Source of the DNA: an uncultured Angelakisella sp.
Lineage (GTDB): Bacteria > Bacillota > Clostridia > Oscillospirales > Ruminococcaceae
DNA: 35,153 nucleotides
Assembly (NCBI GenBank): GCA_910585525.1
Contig: CAJUFR010000018.1
Coordinates: 1 to 35,153, forward strand
Reading direction: 5' to 3'
Made by a program: the position numbers and the translations under genes. This document shows positions 8,123 through 14,527 of the stretch, one piece after another. The notes below the pieces were generated by a model, which saw only the letters and a program-made list of their open reading frames with translations, was not told the DNA's origin and did not search any database. Position 1 is the first letter of the stretch, and each line of letters begins with the position of its first letter.

Positions 8123-9075
8123 CCGGCATCAGCATCATCGCCACCGGCAGCCAGCCGGCGGCACAGGTGGTGACCAACGACCACCTGGCAAAGCTGGTGG
8201 ACACCAGCGACCAGTGGATCGCCACCCGCACCGGCATCCGGCAGCGGCGGTTCGCCGGGCCGGAGGAGGACACCACCTCCCTGGCTATAGGGGCCGCCCG
8301 GGCCGCCGTGGAGCAACTGGAAAAAGCAGGCCGTGGCCGGGAGGAGATCGGGGCGGTGCTGGTGGCCACCTTCTCCCCCGGTTCCCTGGTGCCCAGCACC
8401 GCCTGCCTGGTCCAGCGGGAACTGGGGCTGCCGGAGGACCTGTTCGCCCTGGATATCAACGCCGCCTGCACCGGCTTCCTCAGCGGGCTGCGCCTCTGCC
8501 AGGGGCTGCTGGCCCAGCAGCCGGAGCGGCTGGCGCTGCTGGTGGGGGCGGAGGCCATCTCCCGGCTGGTGGACTTCGGGGACCGGGGGACCTGCATCCT
8601 CTTTGGGGACGGGGCGGGGGCGGCTGTGGTGGCCGCCGGGCCGGATCGCCCCTTCTTCTGCGCCTTCGGGACACGGGGGGACGGGGAGGTGCTCCGCTGC
8701 CCCGGCGTCCGCCCCGGGGGAGGCCCGGGGCCGGTGACCATGGAGGGCAGGGAGGTATTCCGCTTCGCGGTGGATGCCATCCCCAAGGGGATCGCCGCCG
8801 TGCTGGCCCAGTCGGGGAGCAGCCTTTGGGACATCGACTGGTTCGTCTGCCACCAGGCCAACGCCCGCATCCTGGCCCACGCCGCCAAGGCCATGGGGGT
8901 GCCGGAGGAGCGGTTCTTCATGGACCTGGACCGGTACGGCAACACCTCGGCGGCCAGCATCCCCATCGCCTTGGACGAGATGGCGAAAAAAGGACTGTTA
9001 AAAAAAGGCCAGCGTCTGATGCTGGCGGGCTTCGGCGGCGGCCTCACCTGGGGCGCCGCGGAACTGATATGGTAG
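8119..9075 (+). CDS. fabH: 3-oxoacyl-ACP synthase III
   Basis: 318-residue thiolase-fold enzyme that condenses acyl-CoA with malonyl-ACP to begin chain synthesis. The catalytic triad is visible: Cys117 (INAACTGF), His245 (VCHQANARI) and Asn275 (RYGNTSAAS). Length is normal. The ATG at 8119 overlaps the accA stop (ATGA) and has AGGAGG eight bases upstream; a longer open frame upstream lies wholly inside accA and is rejected. Whether it prefers acetyl-CoA or branched primers cannot be read from the sequence. Confidence 0.96.
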   Translation: MTGISIIATGSQPAAQVVTNDHLAKLVDTSDQWIATRTGIRQRRFAGPEEDTTSLAIGAARAAVEQLEKAGRGREEIGAVLVATFSPGSLVPSTACLVQRELGLPEDLFALDINAACTGFLSGLRLCQGLLAQQPERLALLVGAEAISRLVDFGDRGTCILFGDGAGAAVVAAGPDRPFFCAFGTRGDGEVLRCPGVRPGGGPGPVTMEGREVFRFAVDAIPKGIAAVLAQSGSSLWDIDWFVCHQANARILAHAAKAMGVPEERFFMDLDRYGNTSAASIPIALDEMAKKGLLKKGQRLMLAGFGGGLTWGAAELIW

Positions 9076-9087
9076 GAGGGTGAGGAA

Positions 9088-9984
9088 ATGACAGATATCC
9101 GGGAGCGGCTGGAGATCAAATACCCTGTCTTCCAGGGGGGGATGGCCAACATCGCCGACGGGCGGTTCGCCGCCGCCGTCTCCAACGCCGGGGGGCTGGG
9201 CATCATCGCCGGGGGCGGCATGGACCCGGCGGGGCTGGAGGAGAACATCCGCCTCTGCCGGTCGCTGACCGGCAAGCCCTTTGGGGTGAACATCATGCTG
9301 ATGCACCCGGCGGCGGGGGAGATGGCCGCCATCGCCGCCCGGGAGCGGGTGCCGGTGGTGACCACCGGGGCGGGCAACCCGGCCAAGTACATGGACAGCT
9401 GGAAGGCGGCGGGCTGCATGGTCTTCCCGGTGGTGCCCAGCGCCGCCCTGGCCCGGCGGATGGAGAAGGCCGGGGCGGACGGGGTCATCGCCGAGGGCAC
9501 CGAAAGCGGCGGCCACGTGGGGGAACTGACCACCATGGCCCTGGTGCCCCAGGTGGCGGATTCGGTGACGATACCGGTGATCGCCGCCGGTGGCATCGCC
9601 TGCGCCCGGCAGCTGCGGGCCGCCTTCGCCCTGGGGGCGGTGGGGGTCCAGGTGGGCACCTGCCTGCTGGTGGCGGAGGAATGCCCCATCCACCAAAACT
9701 ACAAGGAGGCCATCCTCCGGGCCAAGGACACTGACACGGTGGTGACCGGCCGCATCGGCGGCACCCCGGTGCGGGTGCTGAAGAACCGGATGGCCCGTGA
9801 GTATGTAAAGCGGGAGAGGGCCGGGGCGGACAAGATGGAACTGGAGACCTTCACCCTGGGCGGCCTGCGCCGGGCGGTGCTGGAGGGGGACACCGAAAAC
9901 GGCTCCCTTATGGCCGGGCAGGTGGCGGGGATGTGCAGCGCCATCCGGCCGGTGGCGGAGATATTGGCGGAGTTGGCGGGGTAA
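9088..9984 (+). CDS. fabK: Enoyl-ACP reductase II (FMN-dependent)
   Basis: 298-residue TIM-barrel flavoprotein of the FabK / nitronate monooxygenase superfamily. It performs the last reduction of each elongation cycle. Family-typical segments are YPVFQGGMANIA at the N-terminus, GGLGIIAGGGM, KPFGVNIMLM, the flavin-binding AEGTESGGHVGE and VIAAGGIA. FabK and not FabI is the usual reductase of this lineage and is resistant to triclosan-type inhibitors (family knowledge). No second enoyl reductase is seen here. The stop lies 14 bases from the 3' end of the opposing XRE gene, with no terminator visible. Confidence 0.95.
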   Translation: MTDIRERLEIKYPVFQGGMANIADGRFAAAVSNAGGLGIIAGGGMDPAGLEENIRLCRSLTGKPFGVNIMLMHPAAGEMAAIAARERVPVVTTGAGNPAKYMDSWKAAGCMVFPVVPSAALARRMEKAGADGVIAEGTESGGHVGELTTMALVPQVADSVTIPVIAAGGIACARQLRAAFALGAVGVQVGTCLLVAEECPIHQNYKEAILRAKDTDTVVTGRIGGTPVRVLKNRMAREYVKRERAGADKMELETFTLGGLRRAVLEGDTENGSLMAGQVAGMCSAIRPVAEILAELAG

Positions 9985-9998
9985 ACACACCGCCCCCG

Positions 9999-10223
9999 TC
10001 AGTCCTCCGGCGGAACGAATTCCAGCAGGTCACCGATGCCGCAGCCAAAGGCGGTACAGAGCCGGGCCAGAACATCGGTGTCCAGCCGGGTCACCTCCCC
10101 GGAGCAGTAGCGGTTCAGCTGTGTCCGCTGCACCTGGGCCTTGTAGCTCAACTCGTTTTTGCTCATCCCGGAGGCCTTTAAAAGCGCGTCTGCTTTGATT
10201 TTGATGGTCCCGAATCTCTCCAT
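9999..10223 (-). CDS. Small XRE-family regulator inside the FASII operon
   Basis: 74 residues, little more than one helix-turn-helix of the Cro/CI type: KADALLKASGMSKNELSYKAQVQRTQLNRYCSG as scaffold plus recognition helix (about 10-42), then DTDVLARLCTAFGCGIGDLLEF. The ATG has AGGAG seven bases upstream. It is antisense between fabK and fabD and divergent from fabD, sharing a 144-base control region with a strong promoter and a palindrome. This suggests it regulates fabD-fabZ and perhaps the whole pathway. Neither a FapR-like nor a FabT-like gene is present in the window. A function in FASII control is inference. Confidence 0.85.
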   Translation of the reverse strand: MERFGTIKIKADALLKASGMSKNELSYKAQVQRTQLNRYCSGEVTRLDTDVLARLCTAFGCGIGDLLEFVPPED

Positions 10224-10267
10224 GACTTCTCCTGTACAGGCAAGGCTGTTTCGTTCTCTGGTCTATC

Positions 10268-10297
10268 TTGACAAAAACAGTGTAGCCTAAGTACAAT
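10268..10297 (+). promoter_or_regulatory. Internal FASII promoter upstream of fabD
   Basis: TTGACA (10268-10273), 18-base spacer, TACAAT (10292-10297). It is located between the divergent XRE gene and fabD in a locally AT-rich stretch. Confidence 0.7.
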
Positions 10298-10318
10298 AGT
10301 TTTATAAGTTCTAAGAAG

Positions 10319-10337
10319 TTACAGGTAGCTTCTGTAA
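10319..10337. promoter_or_regulatory. Inverted repeat in the fabD leader, candidate operator
   Basis: TTACAG and CTGTAA form perfect 6-bp arms around seven bases, just downstream of the expected transcription start. TAAGT-like half-sites recur just upstream (10288-10316). It is a candidate site for the adjacent XRE protein. Confidence 0.4.
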
Positions 10338-10367
10338 TCTAACTAAAAACCGAAAGGAGCATGAAAA

Positions 10368-11333
10368 TTGAAGCTGGCCTTTTTGTACGCCGGGCAGGGC
10401 AGCCAGGTCCCGGGGATGGGTGCGGAACTTTACGCCTGCTGCCCCGCCGTCCGCCCCATCTTTGACATACCGGAGGAGACCTTGGGGTTCGAACTGAAAA
10501 AAACCTGCTTTGAGGCCCCCCCGGAGACGCTGGCCCAGACCCGGTACACCCAGCCCTGTATGGTGGCCTTTGCCGCCGCCGTCACCCGGGTGTTCCGGGA
10601 CGCCGGCATCCGGCCGGACTACGCCGCCGGGCTGAGCCTGGGGGAGTATTCCGCCCTCTGCTGCGCCGGGGTGTTCACCGCCGCCCAGGCGGTGGAACTT
10701 GCCGCCTTCCGGGGCCGGGCCATGGAGGAGGCCGCCGCCGGGCGCCGGTGCGGCATGACCGCCCTGCTGGGAGCCAGCCAGGAGGCGGCCCGGGAAGCCT
10801 GCCGCCAGGCCCGGGCCGAGACCGGCCGGGTGGCGGAGATCGCCAACCTCAACTGCCCCGGCCAGGTGGTCATCGGCGGGGAGTCGGCGGCGGTGGACCG
10901 GGCCGCCCGGCTGGCCCTGGAAAAGGGGGCCAAAAAAGCGGTCCCTCTGGCGGTGGGCGGCCCCTTCCACACCAGCCTGATGGCCCCCGCCGGCCGGGCC
11001 CTGAGCCAGCGGTTCCGGGATACCGAATTCCACCCTCTGGAACTGCCGGTGGTCTTTAACGTCACCGCCCGGCCCCTGGAAGAGGGGGAGAGCATCCCCG
11101 GGCTGCTGGTGCGCCAGGTCCAGTCCCCCACCCGGTTCCACGCCACCATCCGGTGGCTGCTGGCCCAGGGGGTGGACACGGTGGTGGAGATCGGGCCGGG
11201 GAAGGTACTCTCCGGCTTTGTAAAAAAGAGCGGCCCGCTGCCGGAGGAGTTGCTGCTCCTCCAGGCCGAGACGCTGGAGAGCATCCAGCGGGCTATCTAC
11301 CAGATCAAAGGGAGAATGAAGGATGGAGCGTGA
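10368..11333 (+). CDS. fabD: Malonyl-CoA:ACP transacylase
   Basis: 321-residue acyltransferase that moves malonyl from CoA to ACP. Visible features are the N-terminal LAFLYAGQGSQVPGMG, the catalytic serine in GLSLGEY (Ser90) and the catalytic histidine in GGPFHTSLM (His201). The start is TTG at 10368, eight bases after AAAGGAG. The ATG at 10361 is out of frame and encodes nothing recognisable. The end overlaps fabG by 11 bases. Confidence 0.95.
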   Translation: MKLAFLYAGQGSQVPGMGAELYACCPAVRPIFDIPEETLGFELKKTCFEAPPETLAQTRYTQPCMVAFAAAVTRVFRDAGIRPDYAAGLSLGEYSALCCAGVFTAAQAVELAAFRGRAMEEAAAGRRCGMTALLGASQEAAREACRQARAETGRVAEIANLNCPGQVVIGGESAAVDRAARLALEKGAKKAVPLAVGGPFHTSLMAPAGRALSQRFRDTEFHPLELPVVFNVTARPLEEGESIPGLLVRQVQSPTRFHATIRWLLAQGVDTVVEIGPGKVLSGFVKKSGPLPEELLLLQAETLESIQRAIYQIKGRMKDGA

Positions 11334-12072
11334 ACTTTTAGGAAAGACCGCCCTGGTCACCGGCGGCAGCCGGGGCATCGGCCGGGCGGTCTGCCTGGAA
11401 CTGGCCGCCCGGGGGGCCGATGTTTTCCTCTGCTGCACCGGCAGCGTGGGGGCGGCCCGCCAGGTGGCGGAGGAGTGCCAGGCCCTGGGGGCAAAAGCCG
11501 CCTGGGCCCAGGCGGATATCAGCCGGGAGGAGGACTGTCAGGCCCTCTTCGCCCAGGCGGAGGAGCAGCTGGGCGGGGTGGATATCCTGGTGAACAACGC
11601 CGGGGTCACCCGGGACGGGCTGCTGCTGCGGATGAAGGACGAGGACCTGGAGCAGGTGCTGGCGGTGAACCTCACCGGGGCCATCCGCTGCGCCCGGCTG
11701 GCGGCCCGGGGGATGGTGAAGCGCCGCTGGGGGCGCGTCATCAGCATGAGCAGCGTGGTGGGGCTCCACGGCAACCCCGGCCAGGTGAACTACGCCGCCA
11801 GCAAGGCGGGGCTCATCGGCATGACCAAGTCGCTGGCCAAGGAGTTGGGGAGCCGGGGGGTGACGGTGAACGCCATCGCCCCGGGGTTCATTGAGACGGA
11901 CATGACGGCGGCGCTGCCGGACAGGGCCAGGGAGGCGCTTTTGGGCACGATCCCTCTGGGGCGTTTGGGGCAGCCGGAGGAGGTTGCGGGGATGGTGGGT
12001 TTCCTGGCAGGGCCGGGAGGGGATTATATCACCGGGCAGGTGTTGTCGGTGGATGGGGGCATGGGTATGTAA
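11323..12072 (+). CDS. fabG: 3-oxoacyl-ACP reductase
   Basis: 249-residue short-chain dehydrogenase that reduces 3-ketoacyl-ACP with NADPH. The nucleotide-binding TGGSRGIG (13-20), NNAG (91-94), the catalytic Ser of SMSS (about 143), Tyr157 and Lys161 (YAASK), and the C-terminal VDGGMGM are all present. It begins inside the end of fabD. The final roughly 200 bases are visibly less GC-biased than the rest of the gene, without any change in domain quality. Confidence 0.96.
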   Translation: MERELLGKTALVTGGSRGIGRAVCLELAARGADVFLCCTGSVGAARQVAEECQALGAKAAWAQADISREEDCQALFAQAEEQLGGVDILVNNAGVTRDGLLLRMKDEDLEQVLAVNLTGAIRCARLAARGMVKRRWGRVISMSSVVGLHGNPGQVNYAASKAGLIGMTKSLAKELGSRGVTVNAIAPGFIETDMTAALPDRAREALLGTIPLGRLGQPEEVAGMVGFLAGPGGDYITGQVLSVDGGMGM

Positions 12073-12074
12073 GA

Positions 12075-12157
12075 CGGGGCGAAGCCCCGCTTTGACCGCC
12101 CGGGATCCCTTCGGGAACGTGGGCTACGCCCAACCGGGCCGCAGGTCCAGGGCTGCG
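12075..12157. repeat. Cluster of GC-rich hairpins between fabG and fabF
   Basis: The 209-base spacer contains no gene. It holds successive tight hairpins: CGGGGC-GAA-GCCCCG (12075-12089), a GGGATCCCTTCGGGA segment, GGGC-TAC-GCCC (12121-12131), and CCAGGGC/GCCCTGG (12137-12157). No U-tract follows immediately, although a TTTTTCTTT run lies at 12183. It could attenuate or stabilise mRNA inside the operon, or be a REP-like repeat; compare 21640-21710 and 35098-35116. Confidence 0.55.
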
Positions 12158-12281
12158 CAGGCCCTGGTCGCCCGCCGCAGCGTTTTTCTTTCCCTTTGCA
12201 GGTTCTTTCCATCAAGACAGGCCGTCAGGCCGCATCTTGAACGCCCAGCCCCAAACAAAATATAAACAGGAGGGTATTTCT

Positions 12282-13517
12282 ATGCGGCGCAGAGTCGTCA
12301 TCACAGGCATGGGGGCGGTGACCCCCATCGGCAATACCTTGCAGCAGACCTGGCAGGGGGCCAGAGCCGGGACCTGCGGCATCGCCCCTATCACCGCCTA
12401 TGACACCACCGGCCAGAAGGTAACGCTGGCCGCCCAGGTGAAGGACCTGGATATCGAGGCCCATATCCCCCGGGCCGAGGCCCGGAAGATGGCCCGGTTC
12501 ACCCAGCTGGGCCTCATCGCCGCCCAGGAGGCCTTTGCCCAAAGCGGCATCACCCCGGATAATACCGATATGGACCGGTGCGGGACGCTGGTCTCCTCCG
12601 GCATCGGCGGCCTGCCGGTGATCGAGGAGGAGCACAGCCGGGGCCAGAGCCGGGGCTGGGACCGGGTCTCCCCCCACTTCATCCCCATGAGCATCAGCAA
12701 TATGGCGGCGGGGGTCATCGCCATCCGCCTGGGGCTGCGGGGGCCCTGCTCCTGCGTCGTCACCGCCTGCGCCAGCAGCGCCAACGCCCTGGGGGACGCC
12801 TTCCGGCTGGTCCGGGACGGCTACGCCGACGCCATGGTCTGCGGCGGGGCGGAGTCGGCCATCACGCCCCTGGCGGTGGGGGGATTCACCTCCATGAAGG
12901 CCCTCTGCCAGTCCGGCGACCCCGCCCGGGCCTCCATCCCCTTTGACCGGGAGCGGAGCGGCTTCGTCATGGGGGAGGGGGCGGGCATCCTGGTGCTGGA
13001 GGAACTGTCCCGCGCCAGGGCCCGGGGGGCGGAGATCCTGGGGGAGGTGCTGGGCTACGGCGCCACCTGCGACGCCTACCACATCACCGCCCCCGCCCCC
13101 GACGGGGAGGGCGCCGTCCGCTGCATGCGGGAGGCCCTGGCCGACGCCGCCCTGGAGCCAGGGCAGATTGGATACATCAACGCCCACGGCACCAGCACCC
13201 CCATGAACGACCGGTGCGAGACGGCGGCCATCCGCCAGGTGTTCGGGGAGGATATCCCCCCGGTGAGCTCCACCAAGTCGATGACCGGCCACCTGCTGGG
13301 GGCCGCCGGGGCGGTGGAGGCCATCCTCTGCGTCATGGCCCTCCGGGAGGGGTACCTTCCCCCCACCATCCACTACCGGGAGCCGGACCCCGACTGCGCC
13401 CTGGACGTCATCCCCAACACCGGCCGGGCCTTGGGGGCCTGCGCCGCTTTATCCAACTCCCTGGGCTTCGGCGGCCACAACGCCGCCCTGGTGCTGGGGA
13501 AGTACAAGGAGGTATAA
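12282..13517 (+). CDS. fabF: 3-oxoacyl-ACP synthase II
   Basis: 411-residue elongating condensing enzyme. The catalytic Cys163 is in VVTACASSANALGDA, with His302 in INAHGTSTPMND and His337 in STKSMTGHLLGAAG. ATG 12282 follows CAGGAGGG; in-frame upstream codons to 12237 have no ribosome binding site. The AAGGAGG for fabZ overlaps the fabF stop codon region. It is the only elongating KAS in the cluster. Confidence 0.97.
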   Translation: MRRRVVITGMGAVTPIGNTLQQTWQGARAGTCGIAPITAYDTTGQKVTLAAQVKDLDIEAHIPRAEARKMARFTQLGLIAAQEAFAQSGITPDNTDMDRCGTLVSSGIGGLPVIEEEHSRGQSRGWDRVSPHFIPMSISNMAAGVIAIRLGLRGPCSCVVTACASSANALGDAFRLVRDGYADAMVCGGAESAITPLAVGGFTSMKALCQSGDPARASIPFDRERSGFVMGEGAGILVLEELSRARARGAEILGEVLGYGATCDAYHITAPAPDGEGAVRCMREALADAALEPGQIGYINAHGTSTPMNDRCETAAIRQVFGEDIPPVSSTKSMTGHLLGAAGAVEAILCVMALREGYLPPTIHYREPDPDCALDVIPNTGRALGACAALSNSLGFGGHNAALVLGKYKEV

Positions 13518-13520
13518 GAG

Positions 13521-13952
13521 ATGCCCCAACTGGATTCCAATCAGATACAGGAGATACTGCCCCACCGCTGGCCCTTTCTGCTGGTGGACCGCATCACCGG
13601 CTACGCCCCCGGCCAGTGGGCCAAGGGGGTGAAGTGTGTCACGGTGAACGAGCCCTTTTTCTGCGGCCACTTCCCCCAGCACCATGTGATGCCGGGGGTG
13701 CTCATCCTGGAGGCCCTGGCCCAGGTGGGGGCGGTGGCGGTACTCACCAAGCCGGAGAACCAGGGCAAGATCGCCTTGTTCGGCGGCATCAAGGAGGCCC
13801 GGTTCCGGGCCCAGGTGCGCCCCGGGGACCGGCTGGAACTCAGCTGCACCCTGGTCAAGGAGAAGGGCCCGGTGGGCATCGGGGAGGCCGTCGCCACGGT
13901 GGACGGCAAGGTGGCCGCCCGGGCGATGCTCACCTTTGCGGTGGAGACTTGA
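13521..13952 (+). CDS. fabZ: 3-hydroxyacyl-ACP dehydratase
   Basis: 143-residue hot-dog fold dehydratase. It has the N-terminal LPHRWPFLLVDRI, catalytic His50 in FCGHFPQHHVMPGV, and Glu64 in LILEALAQVGA. In Firmicutes lacking FabA and FabM, FabZ paralogues may also isomerise to make unsaturated chains; nothing in this sequence settles that. It starts three bases after fabF and ends the operon. Confidence 0.96.
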   Translation: MPQLDSNQIQEILPHRWPFLLVDRITGYAPGQWAKGVKCVTVNEPFFCGHFPQHHVMPGVLILEALAQVGAVAVLTKPENQGKIALFGGIKEARFRAQVRPGDRLELSCTLVKEKGPVGIGEAVATVDGKVAARAMLTFAVET

Positions 13953-13976
13953 CTTTTGCCCGAAAAATAGTATAAT
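13949..13976 (+). promoter_or_regulatory. Promoter of tRNA-Pro, overlapping the fabZ stop codon
   Basis: TTGACT (13949-13954) covers the fabZ TGA. A 16-base spacer is followed by a perfect TATAAT (13971-13976), 47 bases upstream of the mature tRNA. Confidence 0.7.
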
Positions 13977-13993
13977 AGGTAAGCAAACGTTTC

Positions 13994-14016
13994 CGGGCCG
14001 GTGCTTTTCCGGCCCG
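13994..14016 (+). terminator. Hairpin between fabZ and tRNA-Pro
   Basis: CGGGCCGG / CCGGCCCG perfect stem with loop TGCTTTT, extended by flanking TTT/AAA. There is no U-tract. It may be the fabZ mRNA 3' end or a processing hairpin in the tRNA leader. Confidence 0.45.
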
Positions 14017-14022
14017 AAACAT

Positions 14023-14098
14023 CCGGGTGTAGCGCAGTTGGTAGCGCGCCTCGTTCGGGACGAGGAGGCCGTGGGTTCGAATCCCGTCACTCGGACCA
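14023..14098 (+). tRNA. tRNA-Pro (anticodon CGG)
   Basis: Complete cloverleaf of 76 bases with encoded CCA. The acceptor is CCGGGTG / CACTCGG with discriminator A. The anticodon arm is CCTCG-TTCGGGA-CGAGG, placing anticodon CGG at 14056-14058. The T-arm contains GGTTCGAATCC. It reads CCG proline codons. It marks the border between housekeeping sequence and the low-GC island, but no second copy of its 3' end is found at the far side. Confidence 0.95.
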
Positions 14099-14102
14099 AC
14101 TT

Positions 14103-14154
14103 ATGATAATCCGAACGCTGTCCTCCAAGTGGGGGACGGGTTCGGATTTATCAT
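14103..14154 (+). terminator. Long hairpin directly after tRNA-Pro
   Basis: ATGATAA-TCCGAAC pairs with GTTCGGA-TTTATCAT (one bulged base), with further pairing inside around AAGT. It begins five bases after the CCA end. It is likely the tRNA transcript terminator or processing hairpin, or an end structure of the adjacent island. No clear U-tract follows. Confidence 0.5.
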
Positions 14155-14240
14155 CTCTATCGGCAATATCCTGTGAACAGTAAGCGGCGGGGCGTCTAAA
14201 TGGAAAACCACAAAATTGATTTTGGTGTTCACTTTTATTA

Positions 14241-14269
14241 TTGACAGATTTAGAAAATGCTGCTAGACT
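14241..14269 (+). promoter_or_regulatory. Promoter of the small peptide gene
   Basis: TTGACA (14241-14246), exact 17-base spacer, TAGACT (14264-14269). It gives a leader of about 80 bases before the GTG start at 14358. Confidence 0.55.
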
Positions 14270-14357
14270 AATAAACACATTAGAATTGAGAGACACCAAA
14301 AAGATTTGTGAGAAATAGCCGTGAAAACGAGGATACACATGGAAAGGAGGGACTTTT

Positions 14358-14447
14358 GTGGAATTGGTATTTGATATCTATGATAACAATGCAGTAGACA
14401 GTTGTGTGACGTACTATCCTTCATGCAATAATAACACAGATGAATAA
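14358..14447 (+). CDS. 29-residue two-cysteine peptide, candidate radical-SAM substrate
   Basis: Short frame with GTG start six to seven bases after AAAGGAGGG and an in-frame stop (TGA) shortly upstream. It begins MELVFDIYDNNAVD and then has a core with Cys16 and Cys23 (SCVTYYPSC) followed by an Asn/Thr/Asp/Glu-rich tail. It is acidic, with no Lys or Arg. The gene has its own promoter and ends 24 bases before a strong bidirectional terminator that it shares with the converging radical SAM/SPASM gene. Small size, paired cysteines next to aromatic and acidic residues, and adjacency to a SPASM peptide maturase suggest a RiPP precursor. The opposite orientation is less usual for such pairs. I do not recognise the peptide; it may instead be a signal peptide or a chance frame. 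Confidence 0.5.
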   Translation: MELVFDIYDNNAVDSCVTYYPSCNNNTDE

Positions 14448-14470
14448 TTGCAAACGGAAAGCCGCAAACA

Positions 14471-14525
14471 AAGTCGCCCTTAGATGCAGGTTCCTTTTCT
14501 GCGTCTAAGGGCGACTTTTGACTTT
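14471..14525. terminator. Strong bidirectional terminator between peptide gene and radical SAM gene
   Basis: 19-bp stem (14471-14489 with 14499-14517, one non-Watson-Crick pair), loop GTTCCTTTT, T-rich on both sides (TTGACTTTT on plus; TTTGTTTG on minus). It ends both converging transcripts. Confidence 0.85.
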
Positions 14526-14527
14526 TA

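Noticed and set aside
4848..9689. Very long minus-strand frames opposite accC-accD-accA-fabH
   Set aside because: They mirror genes with full catalytic motifs; the frames have shadow composition and no ribosome binding sites.
10361..10367. ATG at 10361 as the fabD start
   Set aside because: It is in a different frame and gives no FabD-like protein; TTG 10368 is in frame with correct spacing from AAAGGAG.
14080..14098. tRNA-Pro 3' end as attachment site of the island
   Set aside because: No second copy of the tRNA 3' end was found near 20100-20330, and serine recombinases do not normally use tRNA genes.
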